Origin: Aureispira sp. CCB-QB1
GTDB taxonomy: Bacteria; Bacteroidota; Bacteroidia; Chitinophagales; Saprospiraceae
Assembly (NCBI GenBank): GCA_945870185.1
Contig: CAMBRK010000011.1
Span: 22,454-86,453, forward strand
Length of the DNA stretch: 64,000 nucleotides
Direction of reading: 5' to 3'
Under the pieces are notes generated by a model that was given only the letters and a program-made list of their open reading frames with translations, was not told the origin of the DNA and ran no database searches. A program made the position numbers and the translations under genes. Below, in pieces: positions 19,611-28,982 of the stretch (its first letter is position 1; each line of letters begins with the position of its first letter).

Positions 19611-20947
19611 GATTCAATTTCTTTTTCTATTAAGTCTATTGCTTGGTTTTCCAATATTATAGCACTATTAATATTTTCTAGATGTTGTTTAATCAATTCA
19701 CCAATTTTGTTAACATACTGTACTTGCAGAATAGGAATTTTAATTTCACCAATATATTCTTCATTTAGATGTTGGATGACGGATCCATAAGAACCAGATA
19801 ATAATGAATTACAACCAATTTTTGATTTTAAAAAAGCATATATGTATTCTTTCGATATTCTTGAATTCTCTTTAACCACAATCCTAATTGCATCTTCAGA
19901 TATAGCATAGTTACTAAAAATTTGTAAAACATAAATGGAATCTCCTAGAGTACCACTTCTACATGTTAGTAACCATCCTTCACCAACCCTAAAGTCTTTT
20001 GATAATGCTTGACTAATATATTTGGTAGTTTTAGTTGGATTAGCTTTTTGCATCGCAGATGTTGATAAAAAAGGTACTCCTTCTTCAACATAATTTCTTT
20101 TTGATCGTGGTCCAATAAATATTTTTTCTGTCTGACTTTTTATTGTCACAAAAGTTAAATCACTATTATGTATACAATCATCAACTTTCTGACTAACAAT
20201 ATTATATAAAGAATCAAAACGCTTAAATCCACTTGCAACTTTTTTTATTCCAATTTTTTGAGAATTGATATTTCCATAGCTATAATTTATATTATAATTA
20301 TTAAAATATGCAATTGATTCCTGCAATAATTTATTCGCTTCTACTCTTAATAATGATGTCTTCAAAATGAGATCATGAATTTCTTTTTGCTTTTCAATAT
20401 CCAAAATAGGAACTAATGTTTTTTTAATTCCAGGTGATTCGATATATCTAACCACTGATCCTGATGCATTCTTATTAATTTGTGAAACACCATATTTCGA
20501 TGATAAGAAGGCATATATATAACCGAACTTTACATCATCATTACATTCAACCCTGCATACATTATTGGCATAACTAATTCCCTCACTCAATTCATTAACT
20601 AGCCTTGTGTTTCCTATTGTACCAAAACCTGTTATTAAAATTTGATTTTTTTTAACTACAGATCCGACCTTAATAGCTTGTTGTTTATTAATATAAACTT
20701 CGCTGCCTTCTAATGCATTTGTAACGTCACTACTTTGACAATATGGAACAGCTCTTTCAGTTTTTTGACAAAACTGTCTTTTAAAAATAGGTGGATTAAA
20801 TACTTTTGCCATTTCACCTAATGGCAAACATTTGTCTTTATTAATTTCTATAACTCTACTATTAAAAGCATCACCATTCAAAAAATAAGAGCTATTAAAT
20901 CTTTTATCCTTTGAGATAAATTCTGCCTTTAGTTTTCCAAGTTTCAT
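19598..20947 (-). CDS. Type I restriction-like specificity subunit (HsdS), MAD5-like
   Basis: A 449-residue protein with the two-TRD layout of HsdS. Each half ends with a conserved-region helix (EKQKEIHDLILKTSLL around 183-198; YVNKIGELIKQHLENIN near the C-terminus). TRD1 contains the typical AYCQSSDV-like segment, here VPYCQSSDVTNA, and a later SGSVVRYI. It would give sequence specificity to the methyltransferase encoded at 24105-26132. It overlaps the helicase gene by 4 nt and the kinase gene by 13 nt. No R subunit of a classical type I system is present, in line with MADS, where the S subunit serves methylation and the restriction arm is replaced by other proteins. Confidence 0.9.
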   Translation of the reverse strand: MKLGKLKAEFISKDKRFNSSYFLNGDAFNSRVIEINKDKCLPLGEMAKVFNPPIFKRQFCQKTERAVPYCQSSDVTNALEGSEVYINKQQAIKVGSVVKKNQILITGFGTIGNTRLVNELSEGISYANNVCRVECNDDVKFGYIYAFLSSKYGVSQINKNASGSVVRYIESPGIKKTLVPILDIEKQKEIHDLILKTSLLRVEANKLLQESIAYFNNYNINYSYGNINSQKIGIKKVASGFKRFDSLYNIVSQKVDDCIHNSDLTFVTIKSQTEKIFIGPRSKRNYVEEGVPFLSTSAMQKANPTKTTKYISQALSKDFRVGEGWLLTCRSGTLGDSIYVLQIFSNYAISEDAIRIVVKENSRISKEYIYAFLKSKIGCNSLLSGSYGSVIQHLNEEYIGEIKIPILQVQYVNKIGELIKQHLENINSAIILENQAIDLIEKEIESWQE

Positions 20948-23900
20948 ATTTTACTATTTATTATTTTCCAATTACCTTCCTTAAATATTGGTTTGAGATA
21001 GCTGATACTTTCTGGATAGTCATCCATAAATGTGACCCCCAAAAACAGATTTGCCCTGCTCAATCCTACGTATATAAATTTATTGATCAATTCCTGCTCC
21101 CCATCCGATAGTTGGTCCAGATCAAGAAAAAATACAGCCCCAAATTCCAATCCTTTGATATACTCAATACTAAACACCCTGATATGCTCTTGATTGCCTA
21201 GTATTTGCCCTTGCACACAGGCAGATATACCTATACCTACCTCTTCAAGCTCTGAATAGTCCTTAAGCAGATTTGATATACGCAGTACTTCAGTATCATT
21301 TTTAACAAAAATAGCTACCGTGGGAAAACTAGTACCATAGAGATGGTGTATCTCCATAATTCTAGCTACCACCCAGTTCAATTTTTCTTCTTCATCATCA
21401 CCTATAAACACCAAAGGTTCAGGATCCCTTTCATCCTCATCATGGTATGGTCTAAATTTAGCCGGCACTTCCAGAATATTTTCATAAATAGAAGATGCTA
21501 TTTTAAGCAACTTGGCAGTCTGCCTGTATGCTATCACCAAATCCTGAACTTCAGCAGCAGGATATATCTTTTGATAGTCACTCCAGGAATGAATACCTTT
21601 GGTTGTCATCCTTTGCATTAGGTCTCCTGACAAAGTCACAGAATTAAAAAGTGGATGTGATAGCGTACTCATTACGGCGAGCTCCCAGATAGAAAAATCA
21701 GTGGCCTCATCGATCGCGACTACTGCCTTAGCGTTTTCTTTATAAGCGGTCAGGTACAAATGATCACTCTCATTGTAGTATTTCTTGTCAGTCTCATAAA
21801 TGGCTCTGCATATATCAAAAATGATACAAAGTATCAAATCAGCTTCCTGATGATTGATGCTATCTTTAGATATCGCATCATTACACTCCTTAATCCCTAT
21901 ATCCGTCAACACCCTTGGGTTGTCCTTCAGCTTTATTCTCCTGAATGCTTTATAATGTTTAGGTATCTCACTCAAGTAATTGATTTCAGGCCCTCTGCCC
22001 AGTAGTTCAAAGTACTTTTTAAAATACAATTGAATACCTAAATGCGGAAGCTTTTCTTCCTTGACTAGACCACTTATCTTCTCATAAAGGACTTTATTTT
22101 TATCTGATAGTTTGTTATTGGTAGCATCTATACTTCGGATAGCAAGGCTGCGCAACATTCCTTTGAGTTTACCATTGATGATTCTTCTCAAATCTATGGT
22201 TTCATCAGGATTCAGACCATTTATATTTTCTTCCGCGTCATCATCTTCGTCATCTATGTCCGGATCAACGTTTGTATTTCTCGTATCAGATATCACCCAT
22301 TTTTTTATCCATTCATACAGTTCTGCATTCTTTTCTATATTGACCTGCAAACGAGATGCATCATCATTCAGCTGATCTCTTATATCCTTGTTTAATGCAT
22401 TAAAGAATTCTAAAAAACTGTTTCGAAAGTTTTTATAAAAAGTAAACCAATCACTGTGTTTATCCAGTTTTAAGGCATATTTTGATGCATCCTGCATCTT
22501 AGTTACTTCCCTATACAACTCCTTTCTTTTGTTTTCGGCGGCAATGACATCTATCGGGCTTTGGAGTTTTTTGATGATATCCTCTTGATGTATTTTGGCA
22601 ACCTTATCCTTTTGAGCATCCATGATATGTTTTAGGAAAAGTTTTTTTACTGTCACATATATATCAGCACTTGGATGAAAATAAGATTTTCCATTTTTAA
22701 TGCCAAAAGGTTTTTTAGTTTCTGTATTGGTCAGACCAGTTTCTCTTATTAAAACATTTCTGTGATTATGCCAAGTTCTTACGCTATTGTTATTAGCTAT
22801 GAGACCTTCAGCTACCATGGCATTGGCTAGGTAATCTCTTAATAAATCAGTAGGGCTAAAAAATATCCAACTTTTCCTTTGATTGAATAACATCTCACTT
22901 TTCTCGGGTGATAGTTCTCCAGTCTTTTCCTCTATGGTCATAGAAGTCAAATAAGTAATTCTTTGGATCAACGATGTCGTTTTTCCCGTCCCAGGTCCAC
23001 CATTGATGATCAATGGACCATCAAACACTTTGGATCGCTTAATCTCCTCTTGATATTCATCCAGATGGGGATTATCTCTTAGAGCTACTTCCTGAGCTAT
23101 ATATTTTGTAATTCTGGACTTAAGTTCACTTATCTCAGCTTCATTTTGTGCCAACTCTGCCACCAGCTTTTTAGCTTCTTCAGATAAGTCATCTTCATTA
23201 TCATGAATTAAGGCTTCAAGTTCATCATGTTTATCCTTAAGTATTCTAAGTTCTTCCAGTTTTTGATATAATGAGCTGAAAGTAAAATGTTTTTCTTGCC
23301 CTTCTACTTGAATCATACCATTTCTGGCATCGCCACCGAAATCATCTACACCTGTATATTGAGAGTAAGTATCTACATAGAGACTAATATCGCCTCTTGG
23401 AGCTCTGTAAAATCTACTTCCTACACCCTTTTTCAAATTTAAGCCAAGCTCTGAATCTCTGAAAACGCAGTTGCTCGCAGTATATAAAGTATCACGACCT
23501 GTTGAAACCGTACCAATAGGATTTCCATGTACATCTCTTACAAATACAAAATTATTGGATTTGGGATGTCTCAATATCCACCTTGAAAATTCGTTATCAT
23601 TCAGTCGCCCTTTAGCATAACCAATGCTTTCTTCCTGGACTCTGATTCCTTTTTCTAATCGGATATGATCTAAAATAAATATCCCAGTTTTGCGTAGGTT
23701 TAAATAATTAGTATCTATCAAATCTTGATTATTATTTGTTGTAATAATCTCATTATTTTGAGCAATACTATTAGGTTGACTAATATAGTTATCCATCGTA
23801 CTTTGTTGTATCTCAGTTTCATCATCCACTTCATCATCCATCGTATTTTCATCATCAATTATTTGTGATTCTATATTTGCCTGAATTGATTCGTCATTTA

Positions 23901-24066
23901 TATTACTTGCATTTTTGAACTTTTTAATTAGAAGCGAATACATTTCATCTGTTAGCTGTGAAGTAGGTTTTGGTTCTACAGTAAAACCATTTGCCGCAAG
24001 AAAATCAACCATAACTCTGATACCAACATTGAGTTCCTTAGCTACTTTTACGATTCTATTCTTCAT
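20944..24066 (-). CDS. UvrD-like superfamily 1 helicase with IF2-N-like N-terminus, MAD3-like ATPase
   Basis: A 1040-residue protein. Residues 1-50 (RIVKVAKELNVGIRVMVDFL, then EMYSLLIKKF) resemble the small IF2_N domain of translation initiation factor IF-2. A disordered acidic linker follows (~55-115). A coiled coil lies around 265-325, then an SF1 helicase core: Walker A INGGPGTGKTTS at ~354, Walker B VVAIDEATDF near 775, motif IV/Va KGLEFGAVFFLDL and motif VI YVGLSRANLFLG. In MADS the AAA-family ATPase is called MAD3, as I recall; equating the two is inference. It lies 38 nt after the methyltransferase gene and overlaps the HsdS gene by 4 nt. Confidence 0.8.
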   Translation of the reverse strand: MKNRIVKVAKELNVGIRVMVDFLAANGFTVEPKPTSQLTDEMYSLLIKKFKNASNINDESIQANIESQIIDDENTMDDEVDDETEIQQSTMDNYISQPNSIAQNNEIITTNNNQDLIDTNYLNLRKTGIFILDHIRLEKGIRVQEESIGYAKGRLNDNEFSRWILRHPKSNNFVFVRDVHGNPIGTVSTGRDTLYTASNCVFRDSELGLNLKKGVGSRFYRAPRGDISLYVDTYSQYTGVDDFGGDARNGMIQVEGQEKHFTFSSLYQKLEELRILKDKHDELEALIHDNEDDLSEEAKKLVAELAQNEAEISELKSRITKYIAQEVALRDNPHLDEYQEEIKRSKVFDGPLIINGGPGTGKTTSLIQRITYLTSMTIEEKTGELSPEKSEMLFNQRKSWIFFSPTDLLRDYLANAMVAEGLIANNNSVRTWHNHRNVLIRETGLTNTETKKPFGIKNGKSYFHPSADIYVTVKKLFLKHIMDAQKDKVAKIHQEDIIKKLQSPIDVIAAENKRKELYREVTKMQDASKYALKLDKHSDWFTFYKNFRNSFLEFFNALNKDIRDQLNDDASRLQVNIEKNAELYEWIKKWVISDTRNTNVDPDIDDEDDDAEENINGLNPDETIDLRRIINGKLKGMLRSLAIRSIDATNNKLSDKNKVLYEKISGLVKEEKLPHLGIQLYFKKYFELLGRGPEINYLSEIPKHYKAFRRIKLKDNPRVLTDIGIKECNDAISKDSINHQEADLILCIIFDICRAIYETDKKYYNESDHLYLTAYKENAKAVVAIDEATDFSIWELAVMSTLSHPLFNSVTLSGDLMQRMTTKGIHSWSDYQKIYPAAEVQDLVIAYRQTAKLLKIASSIYENILEVPAKFRPYHDEDERDPEPLVFIGDDEEEKLNWVVARIMEIHHLYGTSFPTVAIFVKNDTEVLRISNLLKDYSELEEVGIGISACVQGQILGNQEHIRVFSIEYIKGLEFGAVFFLDLDQLSDGEQELINKFIYVGLSRANLFLGVTFMDDYPESISYLKPIFKEGNWKIINSKI

Positions 24067-24104
24067 ATATGCTGATGAATTTAAGGGTTTTTACGTGGTT
24101 AGAT

Positions 24105-26132
24105 TTAAAATGTCATTCCCTTTAAAAATTTATGATAAGCTTCAGTGATCTTTGGTAAATCATCATCCAGTTTTTTGACTTTTTCTTTTCTGGTTTTCAC
24201 CTGTACTTCATGCCCATCCTTTTTCCTAACTAGATACTGCGTTTCTATATCAAAAAGCAATTCAGCGCCATCTTCATCGCGAAGAAAGATAGGATTGCCC
24301 CTTCTGTCTTTACCCAATTTTTCGGCAATAGCCATAAACACATCATAATCATCACTGCCATCCTGAGCCAATTGTCTTTCCAATTCTGTTTTTTTCTGCA
24401 AAAACAACAAACTAGCCTGTACGCCTACCTGCGGCAAAAAGGCTTCCACAGCGAGATCCACAGATGCAAGAATCTTAAATTTGTCCAATATCCATTCCCT
24501 CACGGGTAAAGTATTTGGATTTCCCAAAATACCATCAGGCAACACTATCGCCATCTTCCCGCCATCTTTAAGGAAATTAAAACATGCCTCGATAAATAGT
24601 ACTTCTGGTGCATCGCTATATTTAGATAACTCATATCTAGATGCAATATCCTTTTCCACCTTTACTTTGGCTCCAAATGGTGGATTAGTAAATATCATGT
24701 CAAATTTGCCCCTGGCATCAGACCCATAACGGATATCTATATCATCTTTTGTTTTTAGGCTTCGATCAATGGCGGCATTAATCTTATCTATTTCTTCAGG
24801 ATGATCCCATAGTGGATACGCCAATGAGTTGACATGAAAGATATTGGCATGGCCATCACCAGCCATCACCATATTCATTCTTGCAGCTTTTTTCAAATCA
24901 GGGTCAAAATCAAAACCAAATATGCTGGACTCTGCATATTTTCTTACCCTATCATTGACTTCTATGGAATTAAATTTATCAGCTAGTAGTGGTCCATCGA
25001 GTTCAGAAAATAATTGTTTGGCTATTTGTTTTCTCACATGATCAAGCACCATGACTACAAATCCACCCGACCCAACAGCAATATCCAGTATCCTGTCATT
25101 TTCAGTCGGATTTAACATTTCCACCATAGATCTTACGATGTTCCTAGGTGTAAAAAACTGACCAGCTTCTTGCTTGAGCGTATTACTTACGATGGTTTCA
25201 TAAGCCATACCTTTTACATCCACCGTAGCATCCATCAACGAGTACTTGGCCAACGCACCGGCAATAAAGGACAACCCTTTATCTGTCAGCCCAATGGCTT
25301 CATTTCCATCAAATACTTCAGAAAATATTTCATCAGATTTCAATTCATCAAACAAACCCTTGATTCTATCTGCAACCGCTCTTCTTCCTTCAGGTGTATT
25401 TTGTTCCTTGACACCTACCCAAAACTTCCGTCTGTAACTTTCGCCTTTTTCAGCACAGATGAACCTTCTTTTTTCGTCATATAGCTTGCAAAATATCAAA
25501 TTTAACAGCTGCCAGAAAGCATCTTTCTTCCGACCTTCATTACCATAAATATAGTCATGAGATCGTTTGAATACCCGTATGAGCGTGTCATTGGCTGGCT
25601 TACGACTATACGACCTGTCAGCTCGATCTAGGTCATCAATAGTTTCCCCCTCACCAGGGAAATCAGATAGATCTACAAAATTATAATCGTAACCAATAGC
25701 ATCATCCTCTTTTTGAAGAAAATGCAGGTCAGCACCATTGGTCCATAATCCAAACTCGCAGCTTTCTATAGCAGCCATGGCATTTTCGAGAGTGGCAGTC
25801 AGCCCCTTAGATTTATCAGATTCTTTGATCTTTTCATCATGAACGATACATACTCTAATGACATGACTTTGGTCATGTGCTCCACCAGAACTAAAGACAA
25901 CAAGATCAACCTTTTGCTTTTTGGGTTTATTGGTTTCTAAGTCTATATATTCTATCTTAAAGTCACGTTCCATATCGCTCAGGTCAAACCCATATTCTTC
26001 ATTGAGCATCAAGATGACAGATTGAAGGTTACTCTCATAATTCGTAATCTTTTTTGTGGCACCTGTCAATATACACAAAAGTTGATTGTCATCCAATACA
26101 ACGTCTTCTTGTTCCATTACTTCATTTTCCAT
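24105..26132 (-). CDS. N6-adenine DNA methyltransferase (HsdM-like), MAD2-like
   Basis: A 675-residue protein. Residues ~20-150 look like a HsdR/N-terminal-type domain (KQKVDLVVFSSGG). An N12-class adenine methyltransferase follows: the QEAGQFFTPR segment at ~321, SAM-binding motif I DIAVGSGGF at ~350-358 and catalytic motif IV FTNPPFGAK at ~481-489 (N-P-P-F). It would methylate adenines in a site chosen by the HsdS-like protein and so mark self DNA. The ATG at 26132 overlaps the 3' end of the HTH gene by 11 nt, so the two are coupled. In MADS the methyltransferase is MAD2. Confidence 0.92.
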   Translation of the reverse strand: MENEVMEQEDVVLDDNQLLCILTGATKKITNYESNLQSVILMLNEEYGFDLSDMERDFKIEYIDLETNKPKKQKVDLVVFSSGGAHDQSHVIRVCIVHDEKIKESDKSKGLTATLENAMAAIESCEFGLWTNGADLHFLQKEDDAIGYDYNFVDLSDFPGEGETIDDLDRADRSYSRKPANDTLIRVFKRSHDYIYGNEGRKKDAFWQLLNLIFCKLYDEKRRFICAEKGESYRRKFWVGVKEQNTPEGRRAVADRIKGLFDELKSDEIFSEVFDGNEAIGLTDKGLSFIAGALAKYSLMDATVDVKGMAYETIVSNTLKQEAGQFFTPRNIVRSMVEMLNPTENDRILDIAVGSGGFVVMVLDHVRKQIAKQLFSELDGPLLADKFNSIEVNDRVRKYAESSIFGFDFDPDLKKAARMNMVMAGDGHANIFHVNSLAYPLWDHPEEIDKINAAIDRSLKTKDDIDIRYGSDARGKFDMIFTNPPFGAKVKVEKDIASRYELSKYSDAPEVLFIEACFNFLKDGGKMAIVLPDGILGNPNTLPVREWILDKFKILASVDLAVEAFLPQVGVQASLLFLQKKTELERQLAQDGSDDYDVFMAIAEKLGKDRRGNPIFLRDEDGAELLFDIETQYLVRKKDGHEVQVKTRKEKVKKLDDDLPKITEAYHKFLKGMTF

Positions 26133-26856
26133 TCTTATCCATGTTTTTTAATAAATTCTGAATTTCAGCTTTTTTATCCCGTCGCGAAGCATACCGTATA
26201 AGCTTACTTCTATTGACATTATACTTCTTAAATGCTATCTCAAATAAATTTGTAAATTCAATCCCCAATGACCCCTGCAAAATATCAGCTTCATACAACA
26301 CATTAACCAAAATCCCTTCCAGTGTAAAGGAATTAAAATCATCACCTTTATAGGTAGGAGCCTCTGATACAAGCGTGGTAAGTATTATAGCTTCATTCTG
26401 CGCATTGATATACCTGTGCATGGTCTCTTTATCTGTATGTAAAAATACCTGTTTACTGAAATCCAGCATTTTATCATACAATTGATCCAATTCATCTTTT
26501 GGCGCAGAGATAAACATCCACTCTTTTTCTATGGGTTGATCAATAATTTCACTCAACAAGTGAGTATCAAATACATACAGATCATAGGGAACAAGGCCCT
26601 TTATTCTTTTAAGTTGCCTCTTAGTCTTAGCAGATATCATAGGTACAAACACTGGTTTATATTCAAATGAATACAATCCTCTACCCACTTGAAAGACCAG
26701 TTTTTCTTTTTTCAATTGAAATATTCGCCATCCTACAGTACTAGGTGCCACATCAGGATTCGCATTGCGAATAGCCGTAGCCAACTCCTTCGTCGAGAAG
26801 TATTGTTGGTTCTTAAACCTATTTTTTAAGTGGTTGAATATCTCAGTATTAAGCAT
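26122..26856 (-). CDS. HTH protein (DUF6577/AbiEi-like), MAD1-like, first gene of the operon
   Basis: A 244-residue protein whose N-terminal ~65 residues form a winged helix (FSTKELATAIRN, then STVGWRIFQLKKEKLVFQVG and GRGLYSF). This recalls the AbiEi/DUF6577 transcription-regulator group. The remaining 180 residues resemble the AbiEi antitoxin-like C-terminal fold. As the first gene, read away from a divergent promoter region (26857-27034), it is the natural candidate for autoregulating the operon. MAD1 is described as an HTH protein, which fits. Confidence 0.75.
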   Translation of the reverse strand: MLNTEIFNHLKNRFKNQQYFSTKELATAIRNANPDVAPSTVGWRIFQLKKEKLVFQVGRGLYSFEYKPVFVPMISAKTKRQLKRIKGLVPYDLYVFDTHLLSEIIDQPIEKEWMFISAPKDELDQLYDKMLDFSKQVFLHTDKETMHRYINAQNEAIILTTLVSEAPTYKGDDFNSFTLEGILVNVLYEADILQGSLGIEFTNLFEIAFKKYNVNRSKLIRYASRRDKKAEIQNLLKNMDKNGK

Positions 26857-26994
26857 GGACTATTAAATTGGCTCCAATGTATGAAGTTCAGAATATTAAA
26901 ACAAATTTTTGGCAATAATATTGTCTTTTTGCCATATATTTGATATAAATCATACATCACAACTAAACTTTCTTTAGGTATCGATAAACAATTG

Positions 26995-27017
26995 TATAAG
27001 TATTGTACTTATATTTG
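26995..27017 (+). promoter_or_regulatory. Palindromic operator overlapping a -7 box upstream of the HEPN/SecB-like cassette
   Basis: Positions 26995-27013 form a palindrome with 8-bp perfect arms (TATAAGTA / TACTTATA) around TTG. It overlaps a Bacteroidota -7 box TATATTTG (consensus TAnnTTTG) at 27010-27017. The ATG of the first gene is at 27035, so the leader would be only about 11 nt. I see no good -33 TTTG at the right spacing. An operator laid over the core promoter is typical of autorepressed toxin-antitoxin operons. Confidence 0.6.
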
Positions 27018-27034
27018 CACAATATTTGAGTACC

Positions 27035-27424
27035 ATGCGAATCCTTTTAGATAAATCTTTATCAAATATTGAAGCAGCTGAGCTTTTACATCAGGAAGAA
27101 ATGTACGCATCTAGTGTCCATTGTTCTTACTATAGCAGTATTCAATTAATGAGGCACCTTCTATTTAATAAGTTTGGTTTTGACGAAATGGAATTTGATG
27201 GAAGACCTGAAATACAAGATAAAGGTTCTCATAATTATTTAATAAATTTCATTAGAAACAAACTTGACCCTTATGCAAGCAGAGCATATAGTTCAGGTAT
27301 TAGTGACTTAAAGAAATGTAGAAAGGAAGCTGATTACATGCAAATCAAAATTTTAGAAATTAATAGTCAGAAAGCATTAGATTTAGCAAAAAATATAAAT
27401 TCTAAATTACAAGTTTTATTATGA
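27035..27424 (+). CDS. HEPN-domain-like small protein
   Basis: A 129-residue helical protein. The pattern of a first helix with SNIEAAELLHQEEMYASS, then VHCSYYSSIQLMRHLL, and a late LKKCRKEADYMQ matches HEPN proteins of the kind with an R-x-x-A-D-Y motif. The R-x4-6-H catalytic pair of HEPN RNases is not evident at the C-terminal site, so nuclease activity is uncertain. The ATG at 27035 is chosen over a TTG at 27026. Its stop overlaps the next ATG by 4 nt. It heads a three-gene operon divergent from the MADS-like operon. Confidence 0.65.
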   Translation: MRILLDKSLSNIEAAELLHQEEMYASSVHCSYYSSIQLMRHLLFNKFGFDEMEFDGRPEIQDKGSHNYLINFIRNKLDPYASRAYSSGISDLKKCRKEADYMQIKILEINSQKALDLAKNINSKLQVLL

Positions 27425-27918
27425 GCCCAAAAGAATTTTTAATCAACAAAATAGATTATTTGGTGGTAAAATACCCATCCATAAATTGTAAATATGCTTT
27501 TGATGGCTTTGACAATACACATACCATAGAGATTACGCCTACATCTTTTTATCATCAGGATGAGTTTTTTTTATTGGATGAAAATGATATTTATGCTGAA
27601 TTCTTTCAGTTATTTCCATATGAAGGATTATTTTTCATCTCGGGTGAGAATGAATTTCCTGTTACCAATCCTATTTACATTAAGTCTGGTGGGTCATTTA
27701 TAGATTACAGAGAATTTGTAAACTTTAATCAGATAGATGCAATCGAGTTAGAAACAAGTACCTTGGAGTCTCATGAGTTTTCTGCCGAAAATCACTTATT
27801 GCCTTTTATGTCTGTAGATGTAATATCAAATTTTCAAAATCAAATCCACAATGATTTATGGGATAACCTTAAGTCAAATACCACCATTGGTACAAATAAA
27901 TTCGCATTAGCAGCATGA
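27421..27918 (+). CDS. Unknown middle protein of the HEPN/SecB-like cassette
   Basis: A 165-residue acidic protein that I do not recognise. It has no signal peptide or transmembrane helix; aromatic residues and Asp/Glu are frequent (FFLLDENDIYAEFFQLFPY). It overlaps the HEPN-like gene by 4 nt upstream and the SecB-like gene by 4 nt downstream, so all three are translationally coupled. By analogy with toxin-antitoxin-chaperone operons it could be the antitoxin or the aggregation-prone client of the SecB-like protein; this is inference from gene order. Confidence 0.6.
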   Translation: MSPKEFLINKIDYLVVKYPSINCKYAFDGFDNTHTIEITPTSFYHQDEFFLLDENDIYAEFFQLFPYEGLFFISGENEFPVTNPIYIKSGGSFIDYREFVNFNQIDAIELETSTLESHEFSAENHLLPFMSVDVISNFQNQIHNDLWDNLKSNTTIGTNKFALAA

Positions 27919-28340
27919 CAAATATAGATAGCTCAGAAAGTGGTTTTAAAATTGAAAGTCTTACTTTAGTTGATTGTAAGTTTTCCCGTGGACCTAAAAT
28001 TTCATCCAATAAGAGTGATGTAGATTTAAAACACGATCTTCAGGTAGATGTATCCATTAAAGATAATCAAGTTTTTGTGGTAGAGAAATTTAAAATTGAC
28101 CAATCAAACAATGATCAGTTTGAATTTAACATTGAAGTAACCATGCTTGGCATTTTTTCAAAAGTTGGCGAGATGTCTTTGTCTTTAGAAGAATTTGGTT
28201 ATGTTAATGGTGCTGCAATAATATTTCCATACATCAGAGAGCAAGTTTCAAATCTATCTTTAAAAGGTGGTTTAGGTAACATTATCCTTCCACCAGCAAA
28301 TTTTGTAAATCTTTATAATAACAAATCATCAGTTAAGTAA
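27915..28340 (+). CDS. SecB-like chaperone
   Basis: A 141-residue protein with the SecB C-terminal signature: AAIIFPYIREQVSNLSLKGG followed by LPPANFVNLY. This parallels the SecB segment with FPYARE and LAPVNFDALY. Four N-terminal beta strands with alternating hydrophobic residues fit the SecB fold. SecB-like proteins encoded with toxin-antitoxin pairs (TAC systems) chaperone a specific antitoxin rather than exported proteins. Lying last in an operon of small coupled genes inside a defence island supports that. A general SecB function cannot be excluded. Confidence 0.85.
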   Translation: MTNIDSSESGFKIESLTLVDCKFSRGPKISSNKSDVDLKHDLQVDVSIKDNQVFVVEKFKIDQSNNDQFEFNIEVTMLGIFSKVGEMSLSLEEFGYVNGAAIIFPYIREQVSNLSLKGGLGNIILPPANFVNLYNNKSSVK

Positions 28341-28359
28341 AAAGATACCATTGTTTTTC

Positions 28360-28478
28360 CGAAGTTGCAATAAGACCATTATTGCACTTTTGGGCCTTCC
28401 CTTATTGGCGTTGCAAATTCAATTTGCAACGTGACCTTCACCCATTGATAGTTTTGTTTGTCGAATTTTGCAACTTCG
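28360..28478. repeat. Nested inverted repeats after the SecB-like gene
   Basis: An 11-bp inverted pair (CGAAGTTGCAA at 28360-28370 and its complement at 28468-28478) encloses a 23-bp near-perfect palindrome at 28409-28431 (CGTTGCAAATT-C-AATTTGCAACG). Both share the TTGCAA core. A similar GCAATTT-C-AAATTGC palindrome occurs at about 35646-35660, near the other end of the accessory genes. Confidence 0.65.
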
Positions 28479-28526
28479 ATACCATATTTTTGCGGTCACT
28501 GAACGATCCACCTATGTTTTACTGGA

Positions 28527-28546
28527 CTTGTAAACTTGTTTGCAAG
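28527..28546. repeat. 20-bp palindromic repeat, copy 1
   Basis: CTTGTAAACTTGTTTGCAAG, a palindrome with one mismatched pair. An identical copy lies at 29416-29435. Confidence 0.7.
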
Positions 28547-28982
28547 CAAAACATCCAATTTACGGCATAGCAGCAGAATATAAAGTGAAGCCCCAAATAG
28601 TTGCTAAGTTTCCGGACCAGATAGAAATAAAGCAAAATCTAAAATATGACTTATTTCCTCGATTAAATTGGCAAACTATCCTAATAATTGCCCCAAATCC
28701 CTCCATCCTACGGCACACTTCATTCCTTCACTCATTGCGTTTGCTACATTTCACTATGTTCTCATTACACTGCACTTCATTCATTCATACATTCAGAGAG
28801 CCTACGGATTCCCGCAGCATAAGTATCTCCGTCATTTCATTGCACTCTCCATCCCATATTCAGATCAGCAAGCAGCATTAGAAAGATCATCCCCTAAAAG
28901 AAGAAATAAATAATGTTTTCTAATGCTACACTTGCTTCACTTCATGCACAACTAAGAGTTTCATTTCATTCCTACTATACAC

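Noticed and set aside
19598..26132. Classical type I restriction-modification
   Set aside because: HsdM- and HsdS-like genes are present, but the third gene is a UvrD-like helicase without the HsdR layout and the operon continues with kinase and giant ATPase genes.
8500..26856. BREX type 2 (Pgl) system
   Set aside because: The NERD kinase resembles PglW, but pglZ and brxC/pglY-type genes are missing and an HsdS subunit is present. The MADS-like reading fits better.
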